Shown here: positions 15,441-24,763 of the stretch, in pieces | How the letters are laid out: each line of letters starts with the position of its first letter | Position numbering within the stretch: position 1 is the first letter of the stretch | Source of the DNA: Mesorhizobium_K quangtriensis | GTDB taxonomy: Bacteria; Pseudomonadota; Alphaproteobacteria; Rhizobiales; Rhizobiaceae | DNA length: 64,000 nucleotides | Assembly (NCBI RefSeq): GCF_040081925.1 | Contig: NZ_JBEBMF010000002.1 | Span: forward strand, 372,001-436,000 | Direction of reading: 5' to 3' | The notes under the pieces: generated by a model | What the model saw: only the letters and a program-made list of their open reading frames with translations | Database searches by the model: none | What the model was told of the DNA's origin: nothing | Made by a program: the position numbers and the translations under genes

Positions 15441-15740
15441 ATGGCCGACCTGATCATCGTCTACTGGCGCGACATCCCCGCGCAGGTCATCGTCAAGAAG
15501 GGCCGGCAGAACGCCAAGCGCGAACTGCCGCTCCGCTTCACCGAGGCGATCGACATGGCGGCGATGCGTTCCGGCGCGGCGGAGACGGACGCCTATCTGG
15601 CGGAATGGCGCAAGGCCGACCCAGTGAGCGTCGGTGACGATCTGGAAGCAGAAGCTGACAAGGCGGCGACCGCGATCGACGCCGAATACTACCGCGAGCG
15701 GCTGGTGGCGCTGGCCAAGGCCGGCGGCCGGCTTTCCTGA
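15441..15740 (+). CDS. PF13769 (virulence factor) domain protein
   Basis: A 99-residue protein matching the small family called Virulence_fact (PF13769), with the start MADLIIVYWRDIPAQVIVKKG and a conserved RFTEAIDMAAMRSG block. It is predicted cytosolic. The family name gives no reaction. The start at 15441 is chosen because similarity begins at ADLIIVYW. An ATG at 15417 in the same frame would add eight residues. It lies 23 nt upstream of the MetV-like gene on the same strand, so it is probably cotranscribed with the methyl-THF reductase genes and may serve them (inference). Confidence 0.78.
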   Translation: MADLIIVYWRDIPAQVIVKKGRQNAKRELPLRFTEAIDMAAMRSGAAETDAYLAEWRKADPVSVGDDLEAEADKAATAIDAEYYRERLVALAKAGGRLS

Positions 15741-15763
15741 TCCACGCGCGAGGCACGGCAGAA

Positions 15764-16413
15764 ATGTCCGAAACCCAGCCAATCTCGACGACAGCCAAAG
15801 GCCCGGCCAGCGCCGCTGCGGAGACGATTCCGCCTTCCGCCACCGGCGGCGTGACGCAGGCCACCGTCGTCAAGAAGACCGCGCCGAAATCCGACTACAA
15901 ACCATCAGACGTGTCGCCACAGCGGCGCGTACAGCGCAGCTATTCCATCCGTCTCTGGTCGATCCGCCACAGCCGTATGCTCGAGTGGTTCTACGCACGC
16001 TTCGCCGACCTGTTCCTGATGCTGCATCCACTGTGGAAGGGCATCGGCTATGGTCGCGTCGAGGCGCCGATAAAATTCGTCGAGAAGCGCGTGAAGGGCC
16101 TGATGTTCGACTGCCGCATGTGCGGCCAGTGCGTCCTCTCCTCGACGGGCATGTCGTGCCCAATGAACTGCCCCAAACAGTTGCGCAATGGCCCCTGCGG
16201 TGGCGTGCGCGCCAACGGCAATTGCGAGGTGGAGCCCGACATGCCCTGCGTCTGGGTGAAGGCGTGGGAAGGTTCGCGCAACATGGTGAAGGGCGATGCG
16301 ATCCTGGCCGTACAGAAGCCGGTCGATCAGTCGCTGCGCGAGACGTCGGCATGGCTGCGGGTTACGGCCAATGCGGCGGCGGCGCGCGAAGCGGCGAAAA
16401 CGGGAGCCTCGGC

Positions 16414-16417
<4 letters not shown>
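15764..16417 (+). CDS. MetV-like protein (MTHFR C-terminal cysteine-rich family)
   Basis: A 217-residue protein of the MTHFR_C (PF12225) family. Residues 1-50 are low-complexity, and 60-112 are basic and aromatic. Residues 117-162 hold eight cysteines (117, 120, 123, 132, 136, 145, 154, 162), including CRMCGQC and NGPCGG, fit for Fe-S or zinc binding. In acetogens the homologue MetV pairs with MetF to form a methylene-THF reductase. Its stop overlaps the metF start by 4 nt (ATGA), which supports a complex. In this aerobe the pair would more likely oxidise methyl-THF made by the corrinoid route. The electron acceptor is unknown. Confidence 0.85.
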
Positions 16418-17514
<1,097 letters not shown>

Positions 17515-17559
17515 CGGCGCGCACCCGCCCAACCATGTCGCTTGACGAGATCAGATAAC

Positions 17560-17581
17560 GATATAAAGAAGTCTTTATATC
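17560..17581. promoter_or_regulatory. 22-bp palindrome before the methyl-THF:corrinoid methyltransferase
   Basis: Perfect 10-bp arms GATATAAAGA and TCTTTATATC are separated by AG, in an AT-rich island directly upstream of the ribosome site. It looks like an operator. From memory it resembles sites of ArsR-type SahR/SamR regulators of the methionine cycle in alphaproteobacteria. It could also form an RNA hairpin next to the ribosome site. Confidence 0.6.
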
Positions 17582-17595
17582 ATACGGAGAGATTC

Positions 17596-18663
17596 ATGAC
17601 CCGCACGATCGTCGCCTCGGCGACCCGCGAAATCGTCATCGGCTTCGACCAGCCCTTCTGCGTCATCGGCGAGCGGATCAATCCGACCGGCCGCAAGGTG
17701 CTGAACGAGGAGCTGGAGCGCGGCGACTTCTCGCGCGTCAAGACGGACGCCATTTCCCAGACCGAGGCTGGCGCGACGGTCCTCGACATCAATTCGGGCG
17801 CGGTCTTCTCCAACATGATGGCGCAGGATCCGCGCTATGCCGACAACAACTTCGTCGAGCCCATCCTGATGCCGAAGCTGATCGAAACCGTGCAGTCGGT
17901 CGTCGATACGCCGCTCTGCATCGACTCATCGGTTCCCGGCGCACTCGAAGCTGGCTTGCAGACCGCCAAGGGCCGCCCGCTCGTGAACTCGGTGACTGGC
18001 GAGGAAGAACGGCTGGAAAAGGTCCTCCCGCTGATCAAGAAGTACAACGTCGCCGTCGTCGCCATCTCCAACGACGACACCGGCATTTCCGAAGACCCGG
18101 ATGTCCGCTTCGCCGTCGCCAAGAAGATCGTCCAGCGCGCAGCCGACTTCGGCATCCCCGCCCATGACATCGTGGTCGATCCGCTGGTCATGCCGATCGG
18201 CGCGATGGCGACCGCCGGCCATCAGGTCTTCACCCTCGTTCGCCGCCTGCGTGAAGAGCTTGGCGTCAACACCACCTGCGGCGCATCGAACATCTCGTTC
18301 GGCCTGCCGAACCGCCACGGCATCAACAACGCCTTCCTGCCCATGGCCTATGCCGCCGGCATGACCAGCGCGATCATGAACCCGGTCGCGCTGCCGGTCG
18401 GCCCGACCAAGATCGCCGAGAAGAAGGCTGAGGTCGAGGCGGCCGGCATCATGCTGCCGCCTGACATGGACGACGAAACCTTCGTCAAGCTGTTCGGCCT
18501 GGGCTCGACCAAGCCGCGTCCGGGCAAGGAGATGGAAGCGATCCGCGCCGCCAACTTCCTCCTCAACCAGGATACGGGCGGCGCCGCCTGGATCAACTTC
18601 AACCGCGACCCCGGCGCTGCTCCGCGCGGCCGCAATCGCGAAGGACGTCGCTCGCGGGGTTAA
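17596..18663 (+). CDS. Methyl-THF:corrinoid methyltransferase (AcsE/MtrH/MtgA-like)
   Basis: A 355-residue pterin-binding (DHPS-fold) methyltransferase of the cytosol. Family motifs are VIGERINPTGRKVL (residues about 23-36), ATVLDINSGAV, PLCIDSS, LVNSVTGEEER, and the Asn/Asp of CGASNISFGLPNR. It would move methyl from the corrinoid carrier to tetrahydrofolate. The start at 17596 follows GGAGA. The last 15 residues form an Arg-rich tail (APRGRNREGRRSRG) also seen in the downstream reactivase. It is preceded by a palindromic operator and followed 27 nt later by the RACo-like gene. It could be mistaken for a MetH pterin domain, but no B12 domain is attached. Confidence 0.88.
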   Translation: MTRTIVASATREIVIGFDQPFCVIGERINPTGRKVLNEELERGDFSRVKTDAISQTEAGATVLDINSGAVFSNMMAQDPRYADNNFVEPILMPKLIETVQSVVDTPLCIDSSVPGALEAGLQTAKGRPLVNSVTGEEERLEKVLPLIKKYNVAVVAISNDDTGISEDPDVRFAVAKKIVQRAADFGIPAHDIVVDPLVMPIGAMATAGHQVFTLVRRLREELGVNTTCGASNISFGLPNRHGINNAFLPMAYAAGMTSAIMNPVALPVGPTKIAEKKAEVEAAGIMLPPDMDDETFVKLFGLGSTKPRPGKEMEAIRAANFLLNQDTGGAAWINFNRDPGAAPRGRNREGRRSRG

Positions 18664-18690
18664 GGAAGCCCCTGCCCGCATCGCATTGCC

Positions 18691-20754
18691 ATGGATAACA
18701 ACCGCCAAACCGATCCCCTCGTCCTGTTCATGCCGTCAGGCAAGCGCGGGCGGTTTGCCGTCGGCACGCCTGTGCTCGACGCAGCACGCCAGCTCGGCGT
18801 CTATGTCGAGAGCGTGTGCGGCGGGCGGGCGACCTGCGGGCGCTGCCAGATCGAGGTGCAGGAAGGCAATTTCGCCAAGCACGGCATAACCTCCACGCTC
18901 GACCACATTTCGCCCAAGGGTCCGAAGGAAGAGCGCTACGAGCGCGTGCGCGGCCTGCCCGAGGGCCGCCGCCTTTCCTGCTCGGCGACGATCCAGGGCG
19001 ATCTCGTCGTCGACGTGCCGCAGGACACGGTCATCAACGCGCAGACTATCCGGAAAGCCGCTACCGATCGCGTGATCGAGCGCAATGCGGCGGTGCAGAT
19101 GTGCTACGTTGAGGTCGACGAGCCCGACATGCACAAGCCGCTCGGCGATCTCGACCGCCTGAAAGTGATGCTCGGCAAGGACTGGGGCTGGAAGGATCTT
19201 CTGGTCGCTCCCTATCTCGTGCCGCAGGTCCAGAAGATCCTGCGCAAGGAAAACTGGGCGGTCACAGCCGCGATCCACCGCGACATGGAATCGTCGCGCC
19301 CCTTCATCATCGCGCTTTATCCCGGGCTGAAGAACGAAGCCTATGGCATCGCCTGTGACATCGGCTCGACGACCATCGCCATGCATCTGGTTTCGCTGCT
19401 GTCTGGTAGAATCGTTGCATCAGCAGGCGCGCCTAACCCGCAGATAAGATTCGGCGAAGATGTGATGAGCCGCGTCTCCTACGTGATGATGAACCCCGAC
19501 GGCCAGCAGGCGATGACCAAGGCCGTGCGCGACGCCGTCAACGACCTGATCGGCAGGGTCTGCACCGAAAGCGGCGTCGACCGGCACGACATCTTCGACT
19601 GCGTGTTCGTGGCCAACCCGATCATGCACCACCTGTTCCTCGGCATCGACCCTACCGAACTCGGGCAGGCGCCGTTCGCGCTCGCCGTCTCGGGCTCGAT
19701 GCAGTTCTGGGCGCACGAGATCGGCATCGACGTCAGCCCCGGCGCTCGCCTCTACACCCTGCCCTGCATCGCCGGCCATGTCGGCGCAGATGCGGCCGGC
19801 GCGACGCTGTCGGAAGGCCCTTACCGACAGGACCGCATGATGCTGCTGGTCGATGTCGGCACCAATGCCGAGATCGTGCTGGGCAACCGCCAGCGCGTCG
19901 TGGCGGCCTCGTCACCAACGGGACCTGCATTCGAGGGCGCGGAAATCTCATCTGGCCAGCGCGCCGCGCCGGGCGCGATCGAGCGGGTGCGCATCGATCC
20001 TGTGACGCTGGAACCCAAATACCGCGTCATCGGCGTCGACAAATGGTCGGACGAACCGGGCTTCGAGGAGGACGCCAAGGCGACGGGGGTGACCGGCATC
20101 TGCGGCTCCGCGATCATCGAGGTCGTGGCCGAGATGTATCTGACCGGCATCATCTCGGAGGACGGCGTCGTCGATGGGAACCTCGCGTCGAAGACGCCAC
20201 GCATCTTCAACGCGGGCCGTACCTTCTCTTACTTGTTGCGAGACGGGGAACCGCGCATTTCGGTGACACAGAACGATATCCGCGCCATCCAGCTCGCCAA
20301 GGCCGCGCTTTATGCGGGCATCAAGCTTTTGATGGACAAGCAGGGCGTGAACGAAGTCGACACGATCCGCTTCGCCGGCGCGTTCGGCTCTTTCATCGAT
20401 CCGAAATACGCCATGACGCTCGGTATCATCCCGGACTGCGAACTGTCAGAGGTGAAAGCCGTCGGCAATGCGGCCGGTACCGGAGCGCTGATGGCACTGC
20501 TCAACCGCGAGCATCGCCGCGAGATCGAGCAGGAAGTGTCGAAGATCGAAAAGATCGAGACGGCGCTGGAGCCGGACTTCCAGCAGCTCTTCATTAACGC
20601 GATGGCGCTGCCAAACAAGGTTGACGCGTTCCCGAAACTGTCGGCTGAAGTTACACTGCCGGCCCGAAAGGTGCTGGCCGAGGGAGAAGGCGGCGACAAC
20701 GCGCCACGCCGCCGCTCAAGGGAAGAACGCGCGGCGCGCAGGTCGCGCGACTGA
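18691..20754 (+). CDS. RACo/RamA-type corrinoid reductive activator
   Basis: A 687-residue protein with an N-terminal plant-type 2Fe-2S domain (Cys43, Cys49, Cys52, Cys97), a linker, and a C-terminal ASKHA ATPase-like region with DUF4445 features (ACDIGSTTIAMHL, CVFVANPIMHHLF, LLVDVGTNAEIVLGN, GNAAGTGAL). Such proteins use electrons and ATP to restore Co(II) corrinoid proteins to the active Co(I) state. It is therefore expected to service the corrinoid carrier 7 kb upstream. The tail after residue 665 is Arg-rich (APRRRSREERAARRSRD) and echoes the preceding enzyme. It ends exactly next to the convergent LysR gene. Confidence 0.9.
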   Translation: MDNNRQTDPLVLFMPSGKRGRFAVGTPVLDAARQLGVYVESVCGGRATCGRCQIEVQEGNFAKHGITSTLDHISPKGPKEERYERVRGLPEGRRLSCSATIQGDLVVDVPQDTVINAQTIRKAATDRVIERNAAVQMCYVEVDEPDMHKPLGDLDRLKVMLGKDWGWKDLLVAPYLVPQVQKILRKENWAVTAAIHRDMESSRPFIIALYPGLKNEAYGIACDIGSTTIAMHLVSLLSGRIVASAGAPNPQIRFGEDVMSRVSYVMMNPDGQQAMTKAVRDAVNDLIGRVCTESGVDRHDIFDCVFVANPIMHHLFLGIDPTELGQAPFALAVSGSMQFWAHEIGIDVSPGARLYTLPCIAGHVGADAAGATLSEGPYRQDRMMLLVDVGTNAEIVLGNRQRVVAASSPTGPAFEGAEISSGQRAAPGAIERVRIDPVTLEPKYRVIGVDKWSDEPGFEEDAKATGVTGICGSAIIEVVAEMYLTGIISEDGVVDGNLASKTPRIFNAGRTFSYLLRDGEPRISVTQNDIRAIQLAKAALYAGIKLLMDKQGVNEVDTIRFAGAFGSFIDPKYAMTLGIIPDCELSEVKAVGNAAGTGALMALLNREHRREIEQEVSKIEKIETALEPDFQQLFINAMALPNKVDAFPKLSAEVTLPARKVLAEGEGGDNAPRRRSREERAARRSRD

Positions 20755-21657
20755 TCAGAACCACTTACCCGTCTGGCCGTAGACCTCGAAGGTCGCGCGG
20801 ATGTGGTCTGCTGCGGCCTTTACCGGCGCGCTGGCGTCCGGCGCGACGAACATGGCGAGGCTGTAGGTGCCCATCTCGGGCAGGCCGTCTTTCGTGCCAA
20901 GCTCGACCATGTCGCTGTTGAGGAAGGATTTGGGCAGCGGCGCGACGGCGAGGTCGGCCATGATCGCCGAGCGCTGGCCGGTGGCGTGGGCGCTCATATA
21001 CGCGATGCGGTAGTTGCGCCCCTCGCGACCGAGCGCTTCCAGTGCGCCGGCCCGCCATGCGCAGCCCTCCTCCCAGATGGACACCGGCAGCGGCTCCTTC
21101 ATATGCGCGCAGCCGCCCTTTGCTCCGGCCCAGACGATCGGTTCCGTCAGCAGAACTTCCGCGCCGGTCATCGGATTCTTGGAGGACCGGGTGACGAGCG
21201 TCAGGTCGAGTTCGCGATCATCCATGCGCCGCCGCAGATTGCCGCTTTGGTCGACGATGACATCCACCGCGATCGATGGATGTGACTGTGCGAAGCGCTT
21301 GAGAACATGCGGTAGCACGCGCTCGCCATAGTCGTCAGGCGAGCCTATGCGCACGACGCCTGCGATGTCGGGAATGATAAACTTCGATACCGCCTCACGG
21401 TTGATGGCCAGCATGCGGCGGGCATAGCCCAGCAGCATCTCGCCATCGGTCGTCAGCGACACCGAGCGCGCGTCGCGCGCGAAGACGGACCGGCCGAGAA
21501 TGTCCTCGAGCTTCTTGATCTGCATGGAGACCGCAGACGGTGTGCGGAAAACTGCATTCGCCGCCGTGGTGAAGCTGCCCGTTTCAGCGATGGCGACGAA
21601 GGTTCGAAGCACATCGAGATCGAGCAGCGGCAGCGGGTGATTGAGCGGTGCGTTCAC
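20755..21657 (-). CDS. LysR-family transcriptional regulator
   Basis: A 300-residue regulator with an N-terminal winged HTH (residues about 12-70: LDVLRTFVAIAETGSFTTAA, SAVSMQIKKLEDILG) and a C-terminal effector domain from about residue 93. The GTG start at 21657 is read from the family N-terminus, with AAGGA upstream. It is convergent with the reactivase gene, stop against stop, and divergent from a small DUF1127-type gene with 216 nt between them, where it may bind. Its proximity suggests but does not show control of the corrinoid island. The effector is unknown. Confidence 0.88.
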   Translation of the reverse strand: MNAPLNHPLPLLDLDVLRTFVAIAETGSFTTAANAVFRTPSAVSMQIKKLEDILGRSVFARDARSVSLTTDGEMLLGYARRMLAINREAVSKFIIPDIAGVVRIGSPDDYGERVLPHVLKRFAQSHPSIAVDVIVDQSGNLRRRMDDRELDLTLVTRSSKNPMTGAEVLLTEPIVWAGAKGGCAHMKEPLPVSIWEEGCAWRAGALEALGREGRNYRIAYMSAHATGQRSAIMADLAVAPLPKSFLNSDMVELGTKDGLPEMGTYSLAMFVAPDASAPVKAAADHIRATFEVYGQTGKWF

Positions 21658-21873
21658 GGTTCCGTTCCTTCAATTTCCCTGATCTAAAACATCATTTCAT
21701 TTCGTTTGATTGAACACCAGGTCGGCCTCATAGTCAATGTCATCGAAGCTTCGTTGTGCGGTAACACTACCGAAACAGGGACGGCCTAGATGCGGAATGA
21801 AGCGGAAACCGAACGCCCTTAGTCAGGGCAACCCGGACAGGGAAGGGTCCGGCAAACACGAGAGGAGATCGTC

Positions 21874-22059
21874 ATGTCCATAATTTCATCCATCGGCCGC
21901 CTGGCCGCCGAATTCAGCGCCGCCCGCGCCCGCTACCAGACCGAGCGGACCATTCGCTCGCTGCCGGTCGAACTCCAGAAAGACATCGGCTGGCCCGATG
22001 CCTTCGAGAAGAAGGTCGGCCAGAACCATGGCGTCGGTTCCTGGTCGGGGTCGAAGTAA
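21874..22059 (+). CDS. Small DUF1127-type protein
   Basis: A 61-residue protein. The middle (RTIRSLPVELQKDIGWPDAF, about residues 27-46) resembles the DUF1127 domain, whose end is a conserved LxDIGL-like motif. Such small basic proteins in alphaproteobacteria have been tied to RNA turnover, phosphate and C/N control. A strong AGGAG precedes the ATG, and a strong terminator follows. It is divergent from the LysR gene, an arrangement common for LysR/DUF1127 pairs in rhizobia (from memory). Its regulation by that LysR is inference. Confidence 0.75.
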   Translation: MSIISSIGRLAAEFSAARARYQTERTIRSLPVELQKDIGWPDAFEKKVGQNHGVGSWSGSK

Positions 22060-22400
22060 ACGTGAAACCGAAAGCAAACAGGCCTGCCGCATTTTCCCTT
22101 GACGCGGCAGGCCTTCTTCTCCGCGCAGGCACGCTCCTACCCATGCAGGCCTTGCATGGCGCACATGAGCAAGCTGCATGGCGACACAAACATCAGATTA
22201 ATTATCTGTAAACAAAGCGAAATTCCGGATTTGAATTTGCCTTAAAAAAAGGTCGATGTCGTTTTTACGTCGCGCCGCTTCGCTTTTACCGCTTAAATAT
22301 TCGGCAGCCACGCCTATATCCGCGCCATCCAACGAGATGCCCCACTCCTGAGCTCTTCTGCGAAGGCACCCCGTGTAACCTCGATGCATGGAGACGTGTC
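22060..22400. other. Intergenic region between two small genes
   Basis: This stretch begins with the terminator of the DUF1127-type gene. After it come a hairpin with arms CCATGCA/TGCATGG (22141-22147 and 22153-22159) and a short inverted repeat CAGAT-TAATT-ATCTG (22194-22208), in AT-rich DNA likely to hold the promoter of the next small gene. No open frame with a ribosome site was found. A small RNA cannot be excluded. Confidence 0.4.
22081..22120 (+). terminator. Terminator of the DUF1127-type gene
   Basis: Perfect 10-bp arms GGCCTGCCGC (22081-22090) and GCGGCAGGCC (22104-22113) are followed by TTCTTCT. The hairpin lies 22 nt after the stop codon. Confidence 0.8.
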
Positions 22401-22538
22401 ATGAAGCTTTTCGCTCGCCTATTCGGCAAACGCCGTGAAATCAACCTGACGACCGCCCTGGAACGCCAGAAGCTCGGCCGCACGATGCCTGGCCAGACCG
22501 GCGCAATGGCTGGCGCACGCTTCGGCGCGCTCGTCTGA
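22401..22538 (+). CDS. Small basic protein of unknown function
   Basis: A 45-residue predicted protein (MKLFARLFGKRREINLTTAL at the start, Gly/Ala-rich end). Support comes from a GGAGAC ribosome site 7 nt before the ATG, an upstream AT-rich promoter-like zone and a strong terminator 55 nt after the stop. It has an amphipathic basic N-terminus that could touch membrane or RNA. No family is recognised. It could instead be the leader of the downstream regulator gene, but the intervening terminator argues against that. Confidence 0.5.
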   Translation: MKLFARLFGKRREINLTTALERQKLGRTMPGQTGAMAGARFGALV

Positions 22539-22592
22539 GAATATCGCTAGCGCGGGCTTCGTAGCGGCCCAAGGGACGCTCGCCCGCATCTG

Positions 22593-22632
22593 AAACCGCC
22601 GCAGGGCCTAACGGCCAGCGGCGGTTTTCTTT
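22593..22632 (+). terminator. Terminator of the 45-residue protein gene
   Basis: Arms AAACCGCCGC (22593-22602) and GCGGCGGTTT (22618-22627) pair perfectly and run into TTTTCTTTT. The inner GGCC/GGCC bases can extend the fold. A classical strong intrinsic terminator. Confidence 0.85.
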
Positions 22633-22788
22633 TGTGTGCAGGCGAAAGGCCGCCGCTGGCCAATTTGCGACCATGTCGCAGATTTAATCATGAGACACTC
22701 GCCGCACCCATTGACAATAAAGGGATTCTGATGGCGCTTTGCTGATAGCGACATCCTGTTCGCGTCATCACCGCAGCGGAGAGCCACG

Positions 22789-23790
22789 TTGAACGCCGCC
22801 AAACTGCCTGCAAAGAGGTCGTTCGTCTTCTTTCTGGTCCCCGATTTCACGATGATCGCGTTTGCGACCGCGCTGGACCCGCTCAGGATGGCGAACCGGA
22901 TGCTCGGCTACGAGGCGTACACGTGGCGACTGGCGAGCATCGACGGGCGGCCGGTGAAAGCCTCCAACAGCGTCGAGTGCGCAGTTAACACCTCGCTCGA
23001 GGACGAGCGCCGCCGGATGGCGGGACCGGACAGGCCGGACATGGTGATCGTCTGCAGCGGCCTTAACGTCGAAACCTACAGCAATCGCACCACCTTCGCC
23101 TGGCTGCGCGAGGAATATAACCGCGGCGTCGCGCTGGGTGGGCTTTGCACCGGCGCCCATATCCTTGCCGCCGCCGGCCTTCTCTCAAACAAGCGCTGCG
23201 CCATCCATTGGGAAAACCTGCCCGGATTCGCGGAAGCCTTTCCGAAAGCCAACGTCTTTGCCGACCTCTTCGAGATCGACCAGAACATCTACACCTGCGC
23301 CGGCGGCACGGCCGCGCTGGACATGATGCTGAAGCTGATCGGCGAAGACTACGACGACAATCTCGTCAACCGGGTGTGCGAACAGGTGCTGACCGATCGC
23401 GTCCGTAGCCCGACGGATCGCCAGCGTCTGCCGCTCAGGGCCCGCCTGGGCGTCCAGAACGCCAAGGTACTTTCGATCATAGAACTTATGGAAGCGAACC
23501 TCTCCGAGCCGCTCTCGCTGATCGAGATTGCCGACGACGTCGACCTTTCGCGCCGCCAGATCGAGCGGCTGTTCCGCGCGGAGATGGGCCGTTCGCCCGC
23601 GCGCTACTATCTCGAAATCAGACTCGACCGCGCCCGCCACCTGCTTGTCCAGTCGTCCATGCCGGTGGTGGAAGTGGCCGTCGCCTGCGGATTCGTCTCC
23701 GCGTCGCATTTCTCCAAATGCTATCGAGAGCTTTATGCGCGCTCGCCGCAGCAGGAACGGCTGGACAGGAAACAGTTGCTGGCGGCATAG
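22789..23790 (+). CDS. GlxA/GbdR-type AraC-family regulator
   Basis: A 333-residue transcription factor with an N-terminal DJ-1/PfpI-like domain (residues about 10-190, nucleophile-elbow-like GGLCTGAH with Cys120) and a C-terminal AraC double HTH (about 235-320; EIADDVDLSRRQIERLFRAEMG, then VAVACGFVSASHFSKCYRE). This architecture is shared with GbdR, CdhR and related regulators of glycine betaine and carnitine catabolism. The TTG start at 22789 has GGAGAG 7 nt upstream. The nearest catabolic gene is the DMGDH-like gene about 1 kb away on the other strand. Control of methylamine or betaine use is a reasonable inference. Confidence 0.88.
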   Translation: MNAAKLPAKRSFVFFLVPDFTMIAFATALDPLRMANRMLGYEAYTWRLASIDGRPVKASNSVECAVNTSLEDERRRMAGPDRPDMVIVCSGLNVETYSNRTTFAWLREEYNRGVALGGLCTGAHILAAAGLLSNKRCAIHWENLPGFAEAFPKANVFADLFEIDQNIYTCAGGTAALDMMLKLIGEDYDDNLVNRVCEQVLTDRVRSPTDRQRLPLRARLGVQNAKVLSIIELMEANLSEPLSLIEIADDVDLSRRQIERLFRAEMGRSPARYYLEIRLDRARHLLVQSSMPVVEVAVACGFVSASHFSKCYRELYARSPQQERLDRKQLLAA

Positions 23791-23804
23791 GCACTTGCCG
23801 TCCT

Positions 23805-24653
23805 TTAGCGCTGCTGATCGTCCCACATCCAGCTTCGGTCGCGCCACATCTTCTCGCCGACCATACAATCGATCGGCTGCTCGGCCTGCACATTGACCAC
23901 CGGCAGTTTCTCGCCGGCCATTTCCGCACGCCAAGCCGGAGATAGAGGGCCGGCGAGTTCCAGCACCAGCTTGCGCCTGACCGCCTCCGGAAATTGCGAC
24001 CAGTCGTTGACCGGAATCATGAAAGCTCCCGGCCCGCCGATCACGCAATCCGTGTAATAGCGGTCGAGGTCGACGACATCGAAGGCGCTGGAGAAGCCGG
24101 CCGTCGTCATCAGCGGCAGCCCATTGATGACGATGCCCTGCGCGACGACCGCGTCCCGCGACACCTGAACCGGCGCGCCCTGGTTGTTCGGGCCGTCGCC
24201 GGAGATGTCGATGACACGCTTCTGGCCGCTGTATTGGCTTTCGGCAAAGAGATCCGCACCAAATTCGAGTGCGGCTGCGATCGACGTGCGCCGCGCGCTG
24301 TTCGGCGGTTGCGCCGACAATCTCGCGACGACGCGCTCGGCGTCGGCCTTGTTGGCGATGACGGTCCAGGGCACGATGATGTGGTGCGAATTGACGCCGG
24401 CCCATTCAAAATAGGTGATGGCGATCTTGCCGTAGGCGCCGTCCGCGATGGCCTGCAGGACCCGCTCGTGCGTCAGCGCGGCGGCATAGCCGTCACGCTG
24501 GATGTTGAGTTCCATCGGGGACATGGAGAGCGAGACGTCGACTGCAAGAACAAGTTCGACATCGACCTGTTCGACGGCGCTTGCATGCGAGGCCATCAGG
24601 ACGGCAGCGATGCCGCCCAGAACGACCCGCCATAGACGAAGCAGACGAGACAT
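23805..24653 (-). CDS. DUF1194 secreted VWA-like protein
   Basis: A 282-residue protein with a signal peptide (residues 1-26, cleavage near SHASAVEQ). The rest is a DUF1194/VWA-like domain with the MIDAS-type DVSLSMS (about residues 39-45), RRTSIAAALEFG and KRVIDISGDGPNN. Two cysteines near positions 203 and 263 may pair. It is probably periplasmic, binding a divalent metal through the MIDAS site, but no partner is known. It converges with the GlxA-type regulator with 14 nt between. It stands downstream of the DMGDH-like gene on the same strand, though 110 nt separate them. Confidence 0.8.
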   Translation of the reverse strand: MSRLLRLWRVVLGGIAAVLMASHASAVEQVDVELVLAVDVSLSMSPMELNIQRDGYAAALTHERVLQAIADGAYGKIAITYFEWAGVNSHHIIVPWTVIANKADAERVVARLSAQPPNSARRTSIAAALEFGADLFAESQYSGQKRVIDISGDGPNNQGAPVQVSRDAVVAQGIVINGLPLMTTAGFSSAFDVVDLDRYYTDCVIGGPGAFMIPVNDWSQFPEAVRRKLVLELAGPLSPAWRAEMAGEKLPVVNVQAEQPIDCMVGEKMWRDRSWMWDDQQR

Positions 24654-24763
24654 GGCCCAAGGCTAGGCGATGCAAACACACCCCGGCAAGCAAGCCGGGG
24701 CAACAATACTTCACAATCGCGCGACTGCCGTCTGCCGATCAGGTCGAGGTCGATGAAGCGTGC

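Noticed and set aside
15634..16413. Open frame that extends metF-like upstream
   Set aside because: It overlaps the MetV-like gene in another frame, and the ATG at 16414 overlaps its stop as expected in an operon.
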